Shown here: positions 9,801 through 17,801 of the stretch, piece after piece
How the letters are laid out: each line of letters begins with the position of its first letter
Position numbering within the stretch: the stretch's first letter is position 1
NCBI GenBank assembly: GCA_934438075.1
Contig: CAKSBF010000003.1
Coordinates: 124,001-188,000 of the forward strand
Length of the DNA: 64,000 nt
DNA from: an uncultured Clostridia bacterium
GTDB lineage: Bacteria; Bacillota; Clostridia; UBA1381; UBA9506
Direction of reading: 5' to 3'
Program-made: the position numbers and the translations under genes
The notes under the pieces: model-generated
What the model saw: the letters and a program-made list of their open reading frames with translations, nothing else
Databases searched by the model: none
Told to the model about the DNA's origin: nothing

Positions 9801-10237
9801 TTTGCCGTGTCGTAATTCATACCGCTGTCACGCCACGAATTTTTCATTGTATCATCAGCAATGCCATACAACGCCATGTCGGGCGCTCCGCTATTTTGAT
9901 TGACCTGAAGTTTCAGCGTTATTTGCGTAGCATTTTCCACAAGCGCCGACACACTTTCTCCTTCACCGCCGCCATAACAAAAGCGCAGAACACCTGCCCG
10001 TTCGGACGAAGCTCTGCCGTCAACAATCATATCCGCTGTTTTGGAATAATCCGTCTGACCATATCCTTTACGAATATAAGTATCATAATCTACCGGAAAC
10101 GATATAAAAAAATCATCAACATCTTCCATTTGAGCCAACACCATAAAGTTGGTTCCCGAAACAAATATCGCAGCAGACAGCACAGCCGCTAAAGCATTTC
10201 GAAAGAATTTTTTCTTTCCCATTTTTCCACTCCGCAT
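6842..10237 (-). CDS. Large secreted CBM96-like/Ig-like surface protein with C-terminal SLH anchor
   Basis: A non-enzymatic-looking surface protein. Numbering from an upstream in-frame codon (10252): signal peptide to about residue 41, DNRLRE/CBM96-like module 45-245, Ig-like 255-345, second CBM96-like module 345-510, two Ig-like modules 515-705, a discoidin (F5/8 type C)-like module 708-825, another Ig-like module 830-920, a Gly/Pro/Thr linker 922-958 and three SLH repeats 959-1133. I chose ATG 10237 because GGGAGG precedes it with a seven-base spacer. Each CBM96-like module ends with the W-x-x-xDVTDYV type strand. It probably binds substrate polysaccharide at the cell wall, held by SLH to secondary wall polymer. 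No catalytic domain is recognised. Confidence 0.75.
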   Translation of the reverse strand: MRSGKMGKKKFFRNALAAVLSAAIFVSGTNFMVLAQMEDVDDFFISFPVDYDTYIRKGYGQTDYSKTADMIVDGRASSERAGVLRFCYGGGEGESVSALVENATQITLKLQVNQNSGAPDMALYGIADDTMKNSWRDSGMNYDTAKSLGILDALDTAAVPRLVTLDMENVSASELLYLDVTEYVKAEALKAKDGENAVFCFMICGKNAYSSSDFFRIYSDTESGTSEMRMPTLYAYAGHTGYAMHDTMGLQIEKRYQVTEDFELPAVLGTERGEEFVSRVHWRSDTEAVIRLEEDGDICHAYVSRPGSDQFGDAAVTLTATVENGSARQTKNFTIYVTPLGVFASDLTNYVSNSSASTKKTSNPNGILNVYVNGSKQNVGFVRFDTSEAAFRYAPRIVLRLKPYSMSGAFTLTMTPVDSEAAMQCTEEMTWNSSAKALAATSPYAVSFEQNPQQKDWIEWDVTDYVHSVGDTAAFRLEVSSSGTGTCMFYGNRLKYLPQLKLYNYESVCDAEYSVRAAAAELQKALDAMHSDLLAVSGDIVLPTVDKYGVDVSWEMLSEDGTPSEYISSDGKLLKQPSAEEKDVKVHIVANLSRADYVGEPITAETDALVLRLVSDEEAVLYNMEHLTLGTDILTEVLTLPKGMYGADIVWSSEPANLLEISGNSCRTVKRSTEESAAELVAHISKGETQSLEKRFAVTILRDKNVNLFYGRKESCIAAEQANDDDAATYYASDNNFSLEYIFPAAKEVNSVLVAPYCGKNITGITVLGSEDGEKWSSLGTLTTDKTVNVLRFDTVSLSGLRFDVTVSDYAGIYEVGAYHEAETNRRTAADIVNSNDFAKSVGIPDKAVSKNFTLLQEMDSAQISWSSSDENIICIKDGVAAVTQSKSSRTVTLTACVSLNGETAKRSFVVTVNAEKKESGGTGGGSGGGKTIGTSTVAAPPTPTEEPAQEPKDRFEDLSSVPWAQEAIYVLQERGIINGRTEKEFDPLSAAAREEFVKLLVSVFGTVPSGVCSFTDAKEGAWYQPYLAAAVSEEIVHGKDNGSFGIGQEITREDAAVLIARAMERHAFDFSAETSYADEAETSLYAKQALRRLHAAGIFSGDENGVMNPKRSMTRAETAKIIYKMLELIS

Positions 10238-10258
10238 TTTTCTGCCTCCCATTTAGCG

Positions 10259-10287
10259 CCGCCGCGGAAAATTTTTTCCCGCGGCGG
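10259..10287. other. GC-rich intercistronic hairpin
   Basis: A perfect 9-bp stem (CCGCCGCGG paired with CCGCGGCGG) closes an 11-base A/T loop in the 63-base gap between two surface-protein genes. On the minus strand it is followed by the SD of the downstream gene and not by a T-tract, so it looks like an mRNA-stability or attenuation element more than a full terminator. Confidence 0.6.
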
Positions 10288-10300
10288 TGTCCATCGTTTC

Positions 10301-12208
10301 TTACGATACTCTAATGCTTTTTGTATCAATTGGCTTTAAATCTTTATCCCAAACAAATACTGCTATCCTTTGCGCACCATCCATTGTCAGCTCAATTCTG
10401 GCTGCCTGATGAAATACCTCAACAGAATCAAGTCGTCCGTCCGTTCCGTAAAGAGCGATAAATAAATTACTGTTTTCAGGGAGAGTAAGCCCCTCCGCAA
10501 TTCCTACCGTAACCGTGCCTGTACCGATTGCAGAAATTTCTTCACCGTCCTGAGAGAAGGTAAAGCGGCTGGGCAAAACATTAACGGAGAAAGTTTTGGT
10601 CTCTGTGACTGCGCCCTTTGTTACTGATGCCGTTAAGACAACTTCTGTTTTTTCCGTAACCTTAGCAACCTGTACATTTTCACCGCTGACATCTATCGCC
10701 GCATTGTCCGACTCCCATGTGATAGCACTGCCGTTTGCGCCTGATGTTGGCAGTGTAATGCTGTCATAAACGCATTCCGCAACCTTCAGAACTTCCGCAT
10801 CGCTTCTCACCGCCCCGGTATCGCCGCGGGAAATCTCAAGATACGATTCAAAACCGGCAACTTCACGCGAAGCAAAATTTGCCTTTACCGCCGCACCGTA
10901 AAAACGCATTGCATATACGCCGTCAGACTGTGATTTTACATAATCTGTCACATCAATACAAACCCAGTGTGCTTCTGAAAGGTTGTCCAGTTTGGTTACA
11001 CCCATATAGGTACCTGTTCCATACGGCTCAGCCGAGAAATCCAAAAGTCCCTGTTCAACCGCCTTATCCGCAACCAAGCTTTCGTCCCATACTGTTTTTT
11101 CATTGCCTGTCAAGCCATACATTGAAATGGTGTTCTCTGCTGCTGTATCACCAGTGCTTTGGAAATACAAATACAGTTTTGCATTTGCAATTTCCTCCTG
11201 CGCCATATCCTCCTGGCGGAAACGTACAAAGTTCTGCCGTCCGCTGCCGTTGATATAAAATTTATTCATGTAGTTATAGTTTGTCGAATATCCGTTTTGA
11301 ACATAAATATCCGCCTCAGATACAGCCCGCAGCACATCACCCGTCAATACCTTCGGGACCGTTACGGTAAATTGTTTAGTCGTTTGATTTTCTCCGATAG
11401 TAATGGTCGCCGTAAGCGTGACGCTTGCATCCGCATCCTGCGGGCGCGTTACGGTTGCAAAACCATCCTCATCAATCTCAATTGCCTCACTGTCCGATTC
11501 CCAGGAGATAACGCTGTCAAACTTTCCTGCTGTCGGCAGTTCAAAGTCCTCGCTGTAGCTTTCATTCAGCTCAATAGCATTTTTTGCGGAAGCAAGCTTC
11601 GCTTCATCACTGTAGTCGAAGACAAGAGAAAAGTTGTTAAACTTAAATTGTAAACTTGAATAAGCTTTATTAGAAACCGGCGATGTTGTTGTGCGGACAT
11701 CTCCTTTTATTCTGAAAACCAATAACCCATCTGTTTGTGCCTTTACATAATCTGTAACATCAAGTGAAACAGAAACCTTTCCTTCACCGGATACCGTACC
11801 TATCTCTGTTCCGGCATCATAGAGAGCCTTGGTAAAAGCCGAGTTAGTGCTGCTATATGATGTTTTACTATTCTCTATACCAAAGACAGTATTAATAAAA
11901 TCATCCGTTAATGCCGTTTGTGCCATCGAAAGCATAATCCTCGGAGTATTTGCCACATACTCCTCAATTGTTCCTTCCGCAACCGAAAGCCCAGAAGTAT
12001 CAAACATTAAAAAGGCATTTCTTCCGCTCGCAGTCGTTATAACCGGCAACTTTTTATTCAAAGTAGTTATTTTAGAACTTTGTACATAAAAATAATCGCT
12101 CAATCCCAAAGCCTTCGTATCCGTATCTGCTATAACAGAAATGCCGCATAAACCTATTGTTATCATCGCCGTTAAAAGTATTGCCAGAATCTTTTTTCCG
12201 TGTTTCAT
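10301..12208 (-). CDS. Secreted CBM96-like/Ig-like protein without SLH anchor
   Basis: A 635-residue protein with a clear signal peptide (MKHGKKILAILLTAMITIGL, cleavage near residue 27). It has two DNRLRE/CBM96-like modules (about 30-205 and 293-460), each containing the W-I-x-x-DVTDYVK-type strand, two Ig-like modules (205-290 and 465-545, with the SAITWESDNAAI pattern) and a short C-terminal beta domain with no SLH repeats. It shares its modules with the flanking SLH-bearing proteins and lies between them in the operon, so it may be a released or partner-bound substrate-binding protein. No enzymatic domain is seen. Confidence 0.7.
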   Translation of the reverse strand: MKHGKKILAILLTAMITIGLCGISVIADTDTKALGLSDYFYVQSSKITTLNKKLPVITTASGRNAFLMFDTSGLSVAEGTIEEYVANTPRIMLSMAQTALTDDFINTVFGIENSKTSYSSTNSAFTKALYDAGTEIGTVSGEGKVSVSLDVTDYVKAQTDGLLVFRIKGDVRTTTSPVSNKAYSSLQFKFNNFSLVFDYSDEAKLASAKNAIELNESYSEDFELPTAGKFDSVISWESDSEAIEIDEDGFATVTRPQDADASVTLTATITIGENQTTKQFTVTVPKVLTGDVLRAVSEADIYVQNGYSTNYNYMNKFYINGSGRQNFVRFRQEDMAQEEIANAKLYLYFQSTGDTAAENTISMYGLTGNEKTVWDESLVADKAVEQGLLDFSAEPYGTGTYMGVTKLDNLSEAHWVCIDVTDYVKSQSDGVYAMRFYGAAVKANFASREVAGFESYLEISRGDTGAVRSDAEVLKVAECVYDSITLPTSGANGSAITWESDNAAIDVSGENVQVAKVTEKTEVVLTASVTKGAVTETKTFSVNVLPSRFTFSQDGEEISAIGTGTVTVGIAEGLTLPENSNLFIALYGTDGRLDSVEVFHQAARIELTMDGAQRIAVFVWDKDLKPIDTKSIRVS

Positions 12209-12231
12209 AGAGAAAAAACTCCTTTCAAATC

Positions 12232-12252
12232 AGACCGCTCCCGGTCTTTTTT
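12232..12252 (+). terminator. Plus-strand-oriented hairpin with T-tract inside the minus operon
   Basis: AGACCG and CGGTCT form a 6-bp stem with a four-base loop, followed on the plus strand by TTTTTT. It sits in the gap between two minus-strand genes, so as an intrinsic terminator it would stop antisense transcription; on the sense strand it would be only a small hairpin. Confidence 0.4.
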
Positions 12253-15200
12253 ACTTTGTCTGCCCCGCTGCAAGCAACCGGTACAATACCGCCGCTGCCA
12301 TTGCTCGGGTCAGTTTTGCCTTCGGTTCTATCTTGCCGTCATCCGTCCCTTTAAAAATTCCTCTCTGTACTGCCTGCGCCATGTATGATGCGGCCCACTC
12401 GGCAAGCTCCCGGCTATCGGAAAACTGTAGTAAAATACTCTCCTCCGCTTGCTCATCGCCCGGAAATGCCATCATCAGCATTTTAGCCGCTTCTTCTCTT
12501 GTTACGGCGCCCTCCGGTCGGAACAACCCGTCTGCATAGCCTCCGGCAATTCCCTTACTGACCGCCGTCTGCACAAACGGTGCATACCACGCTCCGCTCT
12601 GTACATCTGCAAAGCCGCCTTGATAGTCAGTCGGTTCTGCCAAAAGTGTAACCAGCATTTTTACAAATTCTGCACGAGTTAACACATCATCCGGGCGAAA
12701 ACTGCCATTACCGTCACCGCTCAGGATTCCTTTTTCGGCAAGGGCGTTAATCTCCTGCTCTGCCCAGTGGCCGGAAATATCCTTAAATGCACCTTTCTGC
12801 CCGGGATCGGTATCAGGTTTCGGCGAAGCAGTTGGCTCTGCACTTGGCTGTGCCGTCGGCTTGACAACGCTGCCTCCGCCGCCTTTTCCGGTACTTCCGC
12901 TTGCAGGCAGCGCACCAATCAAACGCGTGAAAATAAACTCACCGCCAAGCAGTGTCGAAACCGTACTGCCGTCCGAATGCCCTTTTACTGTCGCATTTCC
13001 ATCACCATAGCTGCGGCGCACAGAGTTATTTTTATAATATGCGCCTGATGATGAATAAAAATGTACTTCAATCGTAACCATATTATCAAAGCTAAGCGGC
13101 TGATTGGCATCCAGACGTACTGTAAGCTGATCTCTCTCATTCACACTAAAATCAATCTGACCGTCCCAGCCCAACGCCGCACTGACCTTCGTTCCCTTTG
13201 GAATGGTTACCGTAACTTTTTTCGTTGTACCATTGTGAGTTAAAGCCAAATCTTTTACATAATCTTCCGTAAAAGTATAGCTCATTTTTGTACCGTCCAC
13301 ACAAATAGGCAAAACGGTTTTTTCCGCATGCAGCACCAGCATGCCGTCCTCCCATTCCACATCTCTTGCCGTACCGTTCAAAGTAATCGCGGTTACGTTA
13401 CCGTATGGACGAATTTTAATATCACTGCTTAATTTTCCGGAAGTCGTTACCTGCAATGTACTGCCAATTTTCTGAACAGCAATGTCACTGATCGGCACAC
13501 TTGCAGCAAGCAGCGTATCTCCGTCCTTGTTCATAAGCTTTGAGCCGTTTGTCATTGCAATATAACTTACAGCCCCGTCCGATTTTGTTTCAACATATGC
13601 CATCTCGCCATCAAATTGATAGTCCCCAAACTGACGTTCTGACGGCGTTTCCTCATTAGAGTAATAATAAACCGCTTGTTTATCTCTGTAATTAAGAAGC
13701 ATAGCTGATGCAATTTCTGATGCTGCATTGTCCAACTGAATCTGCGCAAAAGAAACTTCTTCATTCATCCCTGCCTCGGTCGGAAATAGAAGCGTATTAT
13801 AAACAACCGTACCGCTCGCTTCTTTTTTATAAGAAACGTAGTCCTCCAGTCTGTTTACCAGCTGCTCATCTTTAATAAAGCTTTGTTTCACCTCTGCCTG
13901 CGAAGCAGCGCCGTCTGCCTGCAATATGGTCAGATTTGCCGTTCCGGCAAAATGTGTCTGCGCTTTGCCGGTCGAGGCATCTACTTCAAGATTTGCCATA
14001 TTGTCGGGATGCCAGTTTTGCCGATAAACCGAACTTTTGCTTGCGTCCTCCGGCTTGATAATATCTGAAACGATCCAAAAGCCTCCGTGCTTGAAAAACA
14101 CTTTTCTTGTATGACGATAGCCAACATTTGTTTCTGCAAATCCCACTGTGCGGTCAAACGATTCATTTGCAGTCATGCTGAGACCATTCGTTCCGACATC
14201 ATAACTTTGCGGCTTTCCATTTATCTCCACGGTGTTATGCGGATAAGTTTCCGTACGAACAACAGCCGCCGGAAGAATTGGGTTATAACCGCCTCCGTTA
14301 CCTGCATCAATCAACAGCGGTCTGCCATACGCATATATGTCCATGTGCAAATCATCCGGATGTCCGTGTGAATGGCCCGTTTCTGCCGTAATCGTGGCAT
14401 ACATCGCATTTTTGCTCCAACCGTCCCGCATAATTGCTATCTGTTTCTGCGGAAACAATCTCGACAGATATTCCTGCGGTGTCTGCGTCTCCTCCCGTCT
14501 GCTTTGATAACGCAGCATGTCATCATCAAAAAATTCGCCAAATTCCCAAAGCAAATCAGAATATTTCACACGTCCCGCATCGCCATAGGGAACCAGCTCC
14601 CCGTCCGGGAAAAAACTGTTTGCATAATATGTAGCAAGCATATGTGCACGCGTTTTCCATTTGTCCGTATCAGTATAGCCTATTTTTTCATACATTTCGA
14701 TAACCTCTTTCATTTCGGAGATTACCCGATGTATGTAACCCGTGGTTGCTTCACGGTATGCGCCGTCATCATGCAGCATTTTCCCGTAAAGCTGATCATG
14801 TCTTTTGCGTGATTTTTCATAATAGGAGGTATCATGAATTTCGGGATAGTACACAACAAGACGCGTTAAACCCGTGTCAACCGCATTAATCTGATTGACC
14901 ACGGACGGCGTGCTCGCCGTATCCAAAAACGAAAGCATTTGATAGGCATATTTTATCAATGCACAAAATACCTCCGGCGTCATATATTCGCTGTCAATCA
15001 GCCCAAAAGTCGTCGCAAGTAGCGCCGGAGTTCTCCACCCTGTATCAAGCGCACGCGGGAAACCCGGCTCCTGATAAGTATAAATTCCAATAATATTTTC
15101 CAGTGCCACCGCCGCACTCGTTTCATCGCCCGTACCAAGGTAGTAAGAAACCATATTCACATCATCTTCCTGACGTGCAATGGAATTAATCCACTCTGCC

Positions 15201-17758
15201 TCTGAACCGTACGGTGCCGACCAATCGTATATACAATCATTAAAATTAAATGTTCCCGGTGTAATATCACTCCACTTTGCTGTATCCTCATCCAAATATG
15301 TTGCGAGCGGTGCGTCATACACTACCAACTGCATATCACCACTGCTGCCGCACATTTTTCTGCCATAAACCATCAGGGAAACAGATTTTACATCACCCTT
15401 TCCTTCAATAGAAGCAATGTCCTCATCCGAGAAATTTAAATATATGCGTTTTGCATCGCTGTTAAAAGGATTTCCTGCTTCATGCGTAAGAAGCAGCACA
15501 TCGCGTCCATTTACATTCTCACTGTTTTCCGCTCCCTCCATATAGGTATCGGCGCTGCAAGGCAAAATAATGGTATCGCTGCCACAAACTACTTTAATAT
15601 ATGGAGCATAGTCACTATTTTGGGAATAAATAACGCCGGTGCTTCCGTCCTTTGAGCGGTCAAAAATCATATATGCCTGTCGCACCCGATCACTGTTCGA
15701 AAGTTTCACCTCATACCATCCCAGTTCACTTCCAATCGAAAATGTGGAAAGCGGCGTCTGGTTTCCAATAATATATTCGGTGGCAAGCCGCGTTTTCGTG
15801 CTGCGTTTATCCGTAGGCTTCACCTCATAATTTAGCTTAGGGTCGCGTCCGCGCCAGTAGGCAAGCAATTCTTCCTTTGCCTGCTCGTAGGCACCGCGGC
15901 GGGCATAGTATTCCACCTCGGAAAGTTCCGGTATTGTGTTATATTGAAGCACCGGCGCCTTTTCATAGCTTCCAAGAGTGTCGCTCCACTTCCCAAAGAA
16001 ATCTTCATCAGACAGGTGCATCGGATCCTTCAATTTCCGTCTGCCATTCACGCCATCAGGATCTTGCCTTTTAACAGCCACCAAAAATTGGGTCCCTACC
16101 CCAACTGTCCCGGCCGAAACAACCAATGAAATGGCTGCACTTTTGTCACCGTCCTCATAGGATGGGCGCGTAATCTCTGCATACCCGTTGTTTATCTGAA
16201 TCAGCGTCTCATCTCCGCTCTCCCATGTCAGAGCACATCCATCCATGTTTTCCGGGAGTGTAAAATTTTCATCCGTCTCAGCACGTTGAGAAAGAAATTC
16301 CTCTTTCGCACGGATAAGCGTATCATACAGTTCGGTTTCAGCAGCATCCATCACAACAAGCTGAGCGGGATATCCCCCCTCCTGTGAATAAAAGTCCACT
16401 TCATCATCGTTGCTCTGCAAAACAAATGTATTTTCCGTGTCCCGATCAATGATATCCGTAACATCAATATCTACCGCATACTCATGCTCAAAATAAGCCT
16501 CCGCATAGTCCTGCGAAACCTCCAGAGAGGCGGCCGCATCTCCCGTGAGTTCCTCCACCCCTTCCGGAGCATTTGTCACACGCGAAACATGGACAGTTCC
16601 TTTTTGCACCGTTTTAGAATTATCGGGGTAAATGCGCAAAAGTATTTTCTGTGCATTTAGTCTCTCTTCACTGGTAAGAGCACTGAAACTAACGTATATT
16701 TTTCTCTCAAGCTCCCCTATTCCTACATTTCCGACAATAAGATTGTGCTCTCCGCCATGCACCTGAGCAGAATACGTTGCACCGGTTGTATAGGTATCAC
16801 CTGTCAAAGGGACCTTCCCGTGGCAGAGAATTAAAACCTCTGCCGTTTGCTCTTTTTCATTTCCACGATATCGAATACGCATCGTCAGCGCTACACTGCT
16901 GTCGGCATTTTTGGGTCTTTCTCCCACAACGGCCATAACAACACCATCGCGTTCTTCAATACGCAAAACATTTTCGTCCGCTGATTCCCACTCTATTGTA
17001 CAAGCTTCCTGCAAATAATCCGAATTTGTCCATTCGGGCGGCAATACAAAGCTTTCTGTAACAGCACGCAGCGGAATGGATAAAAGTGTTTCCTTTGCCG
17101 CCTTTTCCAGAATATAATCTACCTCTGTATAAAATTTCAAACAAGGCTCAAAACCCGCTTTTTCCTTTGAAAACAGATGCACATAATTTTCCGTTCCGGG
17201 CGTACCCCAAAATTTAAAGGCGTATATATAGTCATTCTGTGCTTTAACATAATCCGTAACGTCCAGCTCGTAGTACTGCCAGTTTCCATCTGTCGGCTGT
17301 TCCTTTTGCGGATATGGAGAATCCAGATAATCTGCCAGACTTACGCCGTTCTCCATAATTGATGATGCTATCGACCACGTAAGGGTATTTTCATCAAAAT
17401 TGCGATGCGCACCATAAAGCGGATAAACTAAAAATCTGGAATAGTACATTTCTTTTCTTACACAAAAGCTTAGAACCACTTTTGATGCGGTGTCAACCGA
17501 TGTTTTCATCTTACTTGCATCAAAACGCATCAGCGGATATCTCCGGCTCCCTTCACGCACATCTGCTGATATGGTGGTCACCGCACCAAAATTTTCATCC
17601 GGTCTGTCCCTTCGAATATAGCCGTCGTCCGACGGCAGCAAAGAGGTGTAAAGCTCATCAATATCCGGCTCATTTTCAGCAGACGCCTGCACGGCAGACA
17701 TTCCTTGCAGCAAAAGCATTACACAGCACAAAACCAGGGATATCGTTTTTTTCAGCAT
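12251..17758 (-). CDS. Cell-surface heparinase II/III-family polysaccharide lyase with CBM96-like, Ig-like and SLH domains
   Basis: An 1835-residue surface enzyme and the central predicted depolymerase of the locus. Signal peptide 1-27; CBM96-like 35-215; Ig-like 220-312; CBM96-like 315-470; Ig-like 475-563; start of the (alpha/alpha) toroid 585-720; an apparently inserted third CBM96-like stretch 728-850; remaining toroid 855-1100; heparinase II/III beta-sandwich 1105-1480 with the histidine-rich ETGHSHGHPDDL; Pro/Thr linker 1615-1655; three SLH repeats 1657-1832. The likely catalytic tyrosine is Tyr1008 in EATTGYIH. Where PL15/PL17/PL21 relatives show Asn-His, I see VNQIN around 954-958. 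Elimination products would be finished by GH88. The exact substrate (glucuronate-rich, alginate-like or glycosaminoglycan-like) is inference. Confidence 0.75.
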   Translation of the reverse strand: MLKKTISLVLCCVMLLLQGMSAVQASAENEPDIDELYTSLLPSDDGYIRRDRPDENFGAVTTISADVREGSRRYPLMRFDASKMKTSVDTASKVVLSFCVRKEMYYSRFLVYPLYGAHRNFDENTLTWSIASSIMENGVSLADYLDSPYPQKEQPTDGNWQYYELDVTDYVKAQNDYIYAFKFWGTPGTENYVHLFSKEKAGFEPCLKFYTEVDYILEKAAKETLLSIPLRAVTESFVLPPEWTNSDYLQEACTIEWESADENVLRIEERDGVVMAVVGERPKNADSSVALTMRIRYRGNEKEQTAEVLILCHGKVPLTGDTYTTGATYSAQVHGGEHNLIVGNVGIGELERKIYVSFSALTSEERLNAQKILLRIYPDNSKTVQKGTVHVSRVTNAPEGVEELTGDAAASLEVSQDYAEAYFEHEYAVDIDVTDIIDRDTENTFVLQSNDDEVDFYSQEGGYPAQLVVMDAAETELYDTLIRAKEEFLSQRAETDENFTLPENMDGCALTWESGDETLIQINNGYAEITRPSYEDGDKSAAISLVVSAGTVGVGTQFLVAVKRQDPDGVNGRRKLKDPMHLSDEDFFGKWSDTLGSYEKAPVLQYNTIPELSEVEYYARRGAYEQAKEELLAYWRGRDPKLNYEVKPTDKRSTKTRLATEYIIGNQTPLSTFSIGSELGWYEVKLSNSDRVRQAYMIFDRSKDGSTGVIYSQNSDYAPYIKVVCGSDTIILPCSADTYMEGAENSENVNGRDVLLLTHEAGNPFNSDAKRIYLNFSDEDIASIEGKGDVKSVSLMVYGRKMCGSSGDMQLVVYDAPLATYLDEDTAKWSDITPGTFNFNDCIYDWSAPYGSEAEWINSIARQEDDVNMVSYYLGTGDETSAAVALENIIGIYTYQEPGFPRALDTGWRTPALLATTFGLIDSEYMTPEVFCALIKYAYQMLSFLDTASTPSVVNQINAVDTGLTRLVVYYPEIHDTSYYEKSRKRHDQLYGKMLHDDGAYREATTGYIHRVISEMKEVIEMYEKIGYTDTDKWKTRAHMLATYYANSFFPDGELVPYGDAGRVKYSDLLWEFGEFFDDDMLRYQSRREETQTPQEYLSRLFPQKQIAIMRDGWSKNAMYATITAETGHSHGHPDDLHMDIYAYGRPLLIDAGNGGGYNPILPAAVVRTETYPHNTVEINGKPQSYDVGTNGLSMTANESFDRTVGFAETNVGYRHTRKVFFKHGGFWIVSDIIKPEDASKSSVYRQNWHPDNMANLEVDASTGKAQTHFAGTANLTILQADGAASQAEVKQSFIKDEQLVNRLEDYVSYKKEASGTVVYNTLLFPTEAGMNEEVSFAQIQLDNAASEIASAMLLNYRDKQAVYYYSNEETPSERQFGDYQFDGEMAYVETKSDGAVSYIAMTNGSKLMNKDGDTLLAASVPISDIAVQKIGSTLQVTTSGKLSSDIKIRPYGNVTAITLNGTARDVEWEDGMLVLHAEKTVLPICVDGTKMSYTFTEDYVKDLALTHNGTTKKVTVTIPKGTKVSAALGWDGQIDFSVNERDQLTVRLDANQPLSFDNMVTIEVHFYSSSGAYYKNNSVRRSYGDGNATVKGHSDGSTVSTLLGGEFIFTRLIGALPASGSTGKGGGGSVVKPTAQPSAEPTASPKPDTDPGQKGAFKDISGHWAEQEINALAEKGILSGDGNGSFRPDDVLTRAEFVKMLVTLLAEPTDYQGGFADVQSGAWYAPFVQTAVSKGIAGGYADGLFRPEGAVTREEAAKMLMMAFPGDEQAEESILLQFSDSRELAEWAASYMAQAVQRGIFKGTDDGKIEPKAKLTRAMAAAVLYRLLAAGQTK

Positions 17759-17801
17759 ACCAAACTCCTCCTAACGCGTGCCGTTTCAGGCTTACAGCGG
17801 A

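Noticed and set aside
12721..13048. Short alternative frames overlapping the SLH linker of the heparinase-family gene
   Set aside because: They arise from GC-rich linker codons, have no SD and break when the main frame continues.
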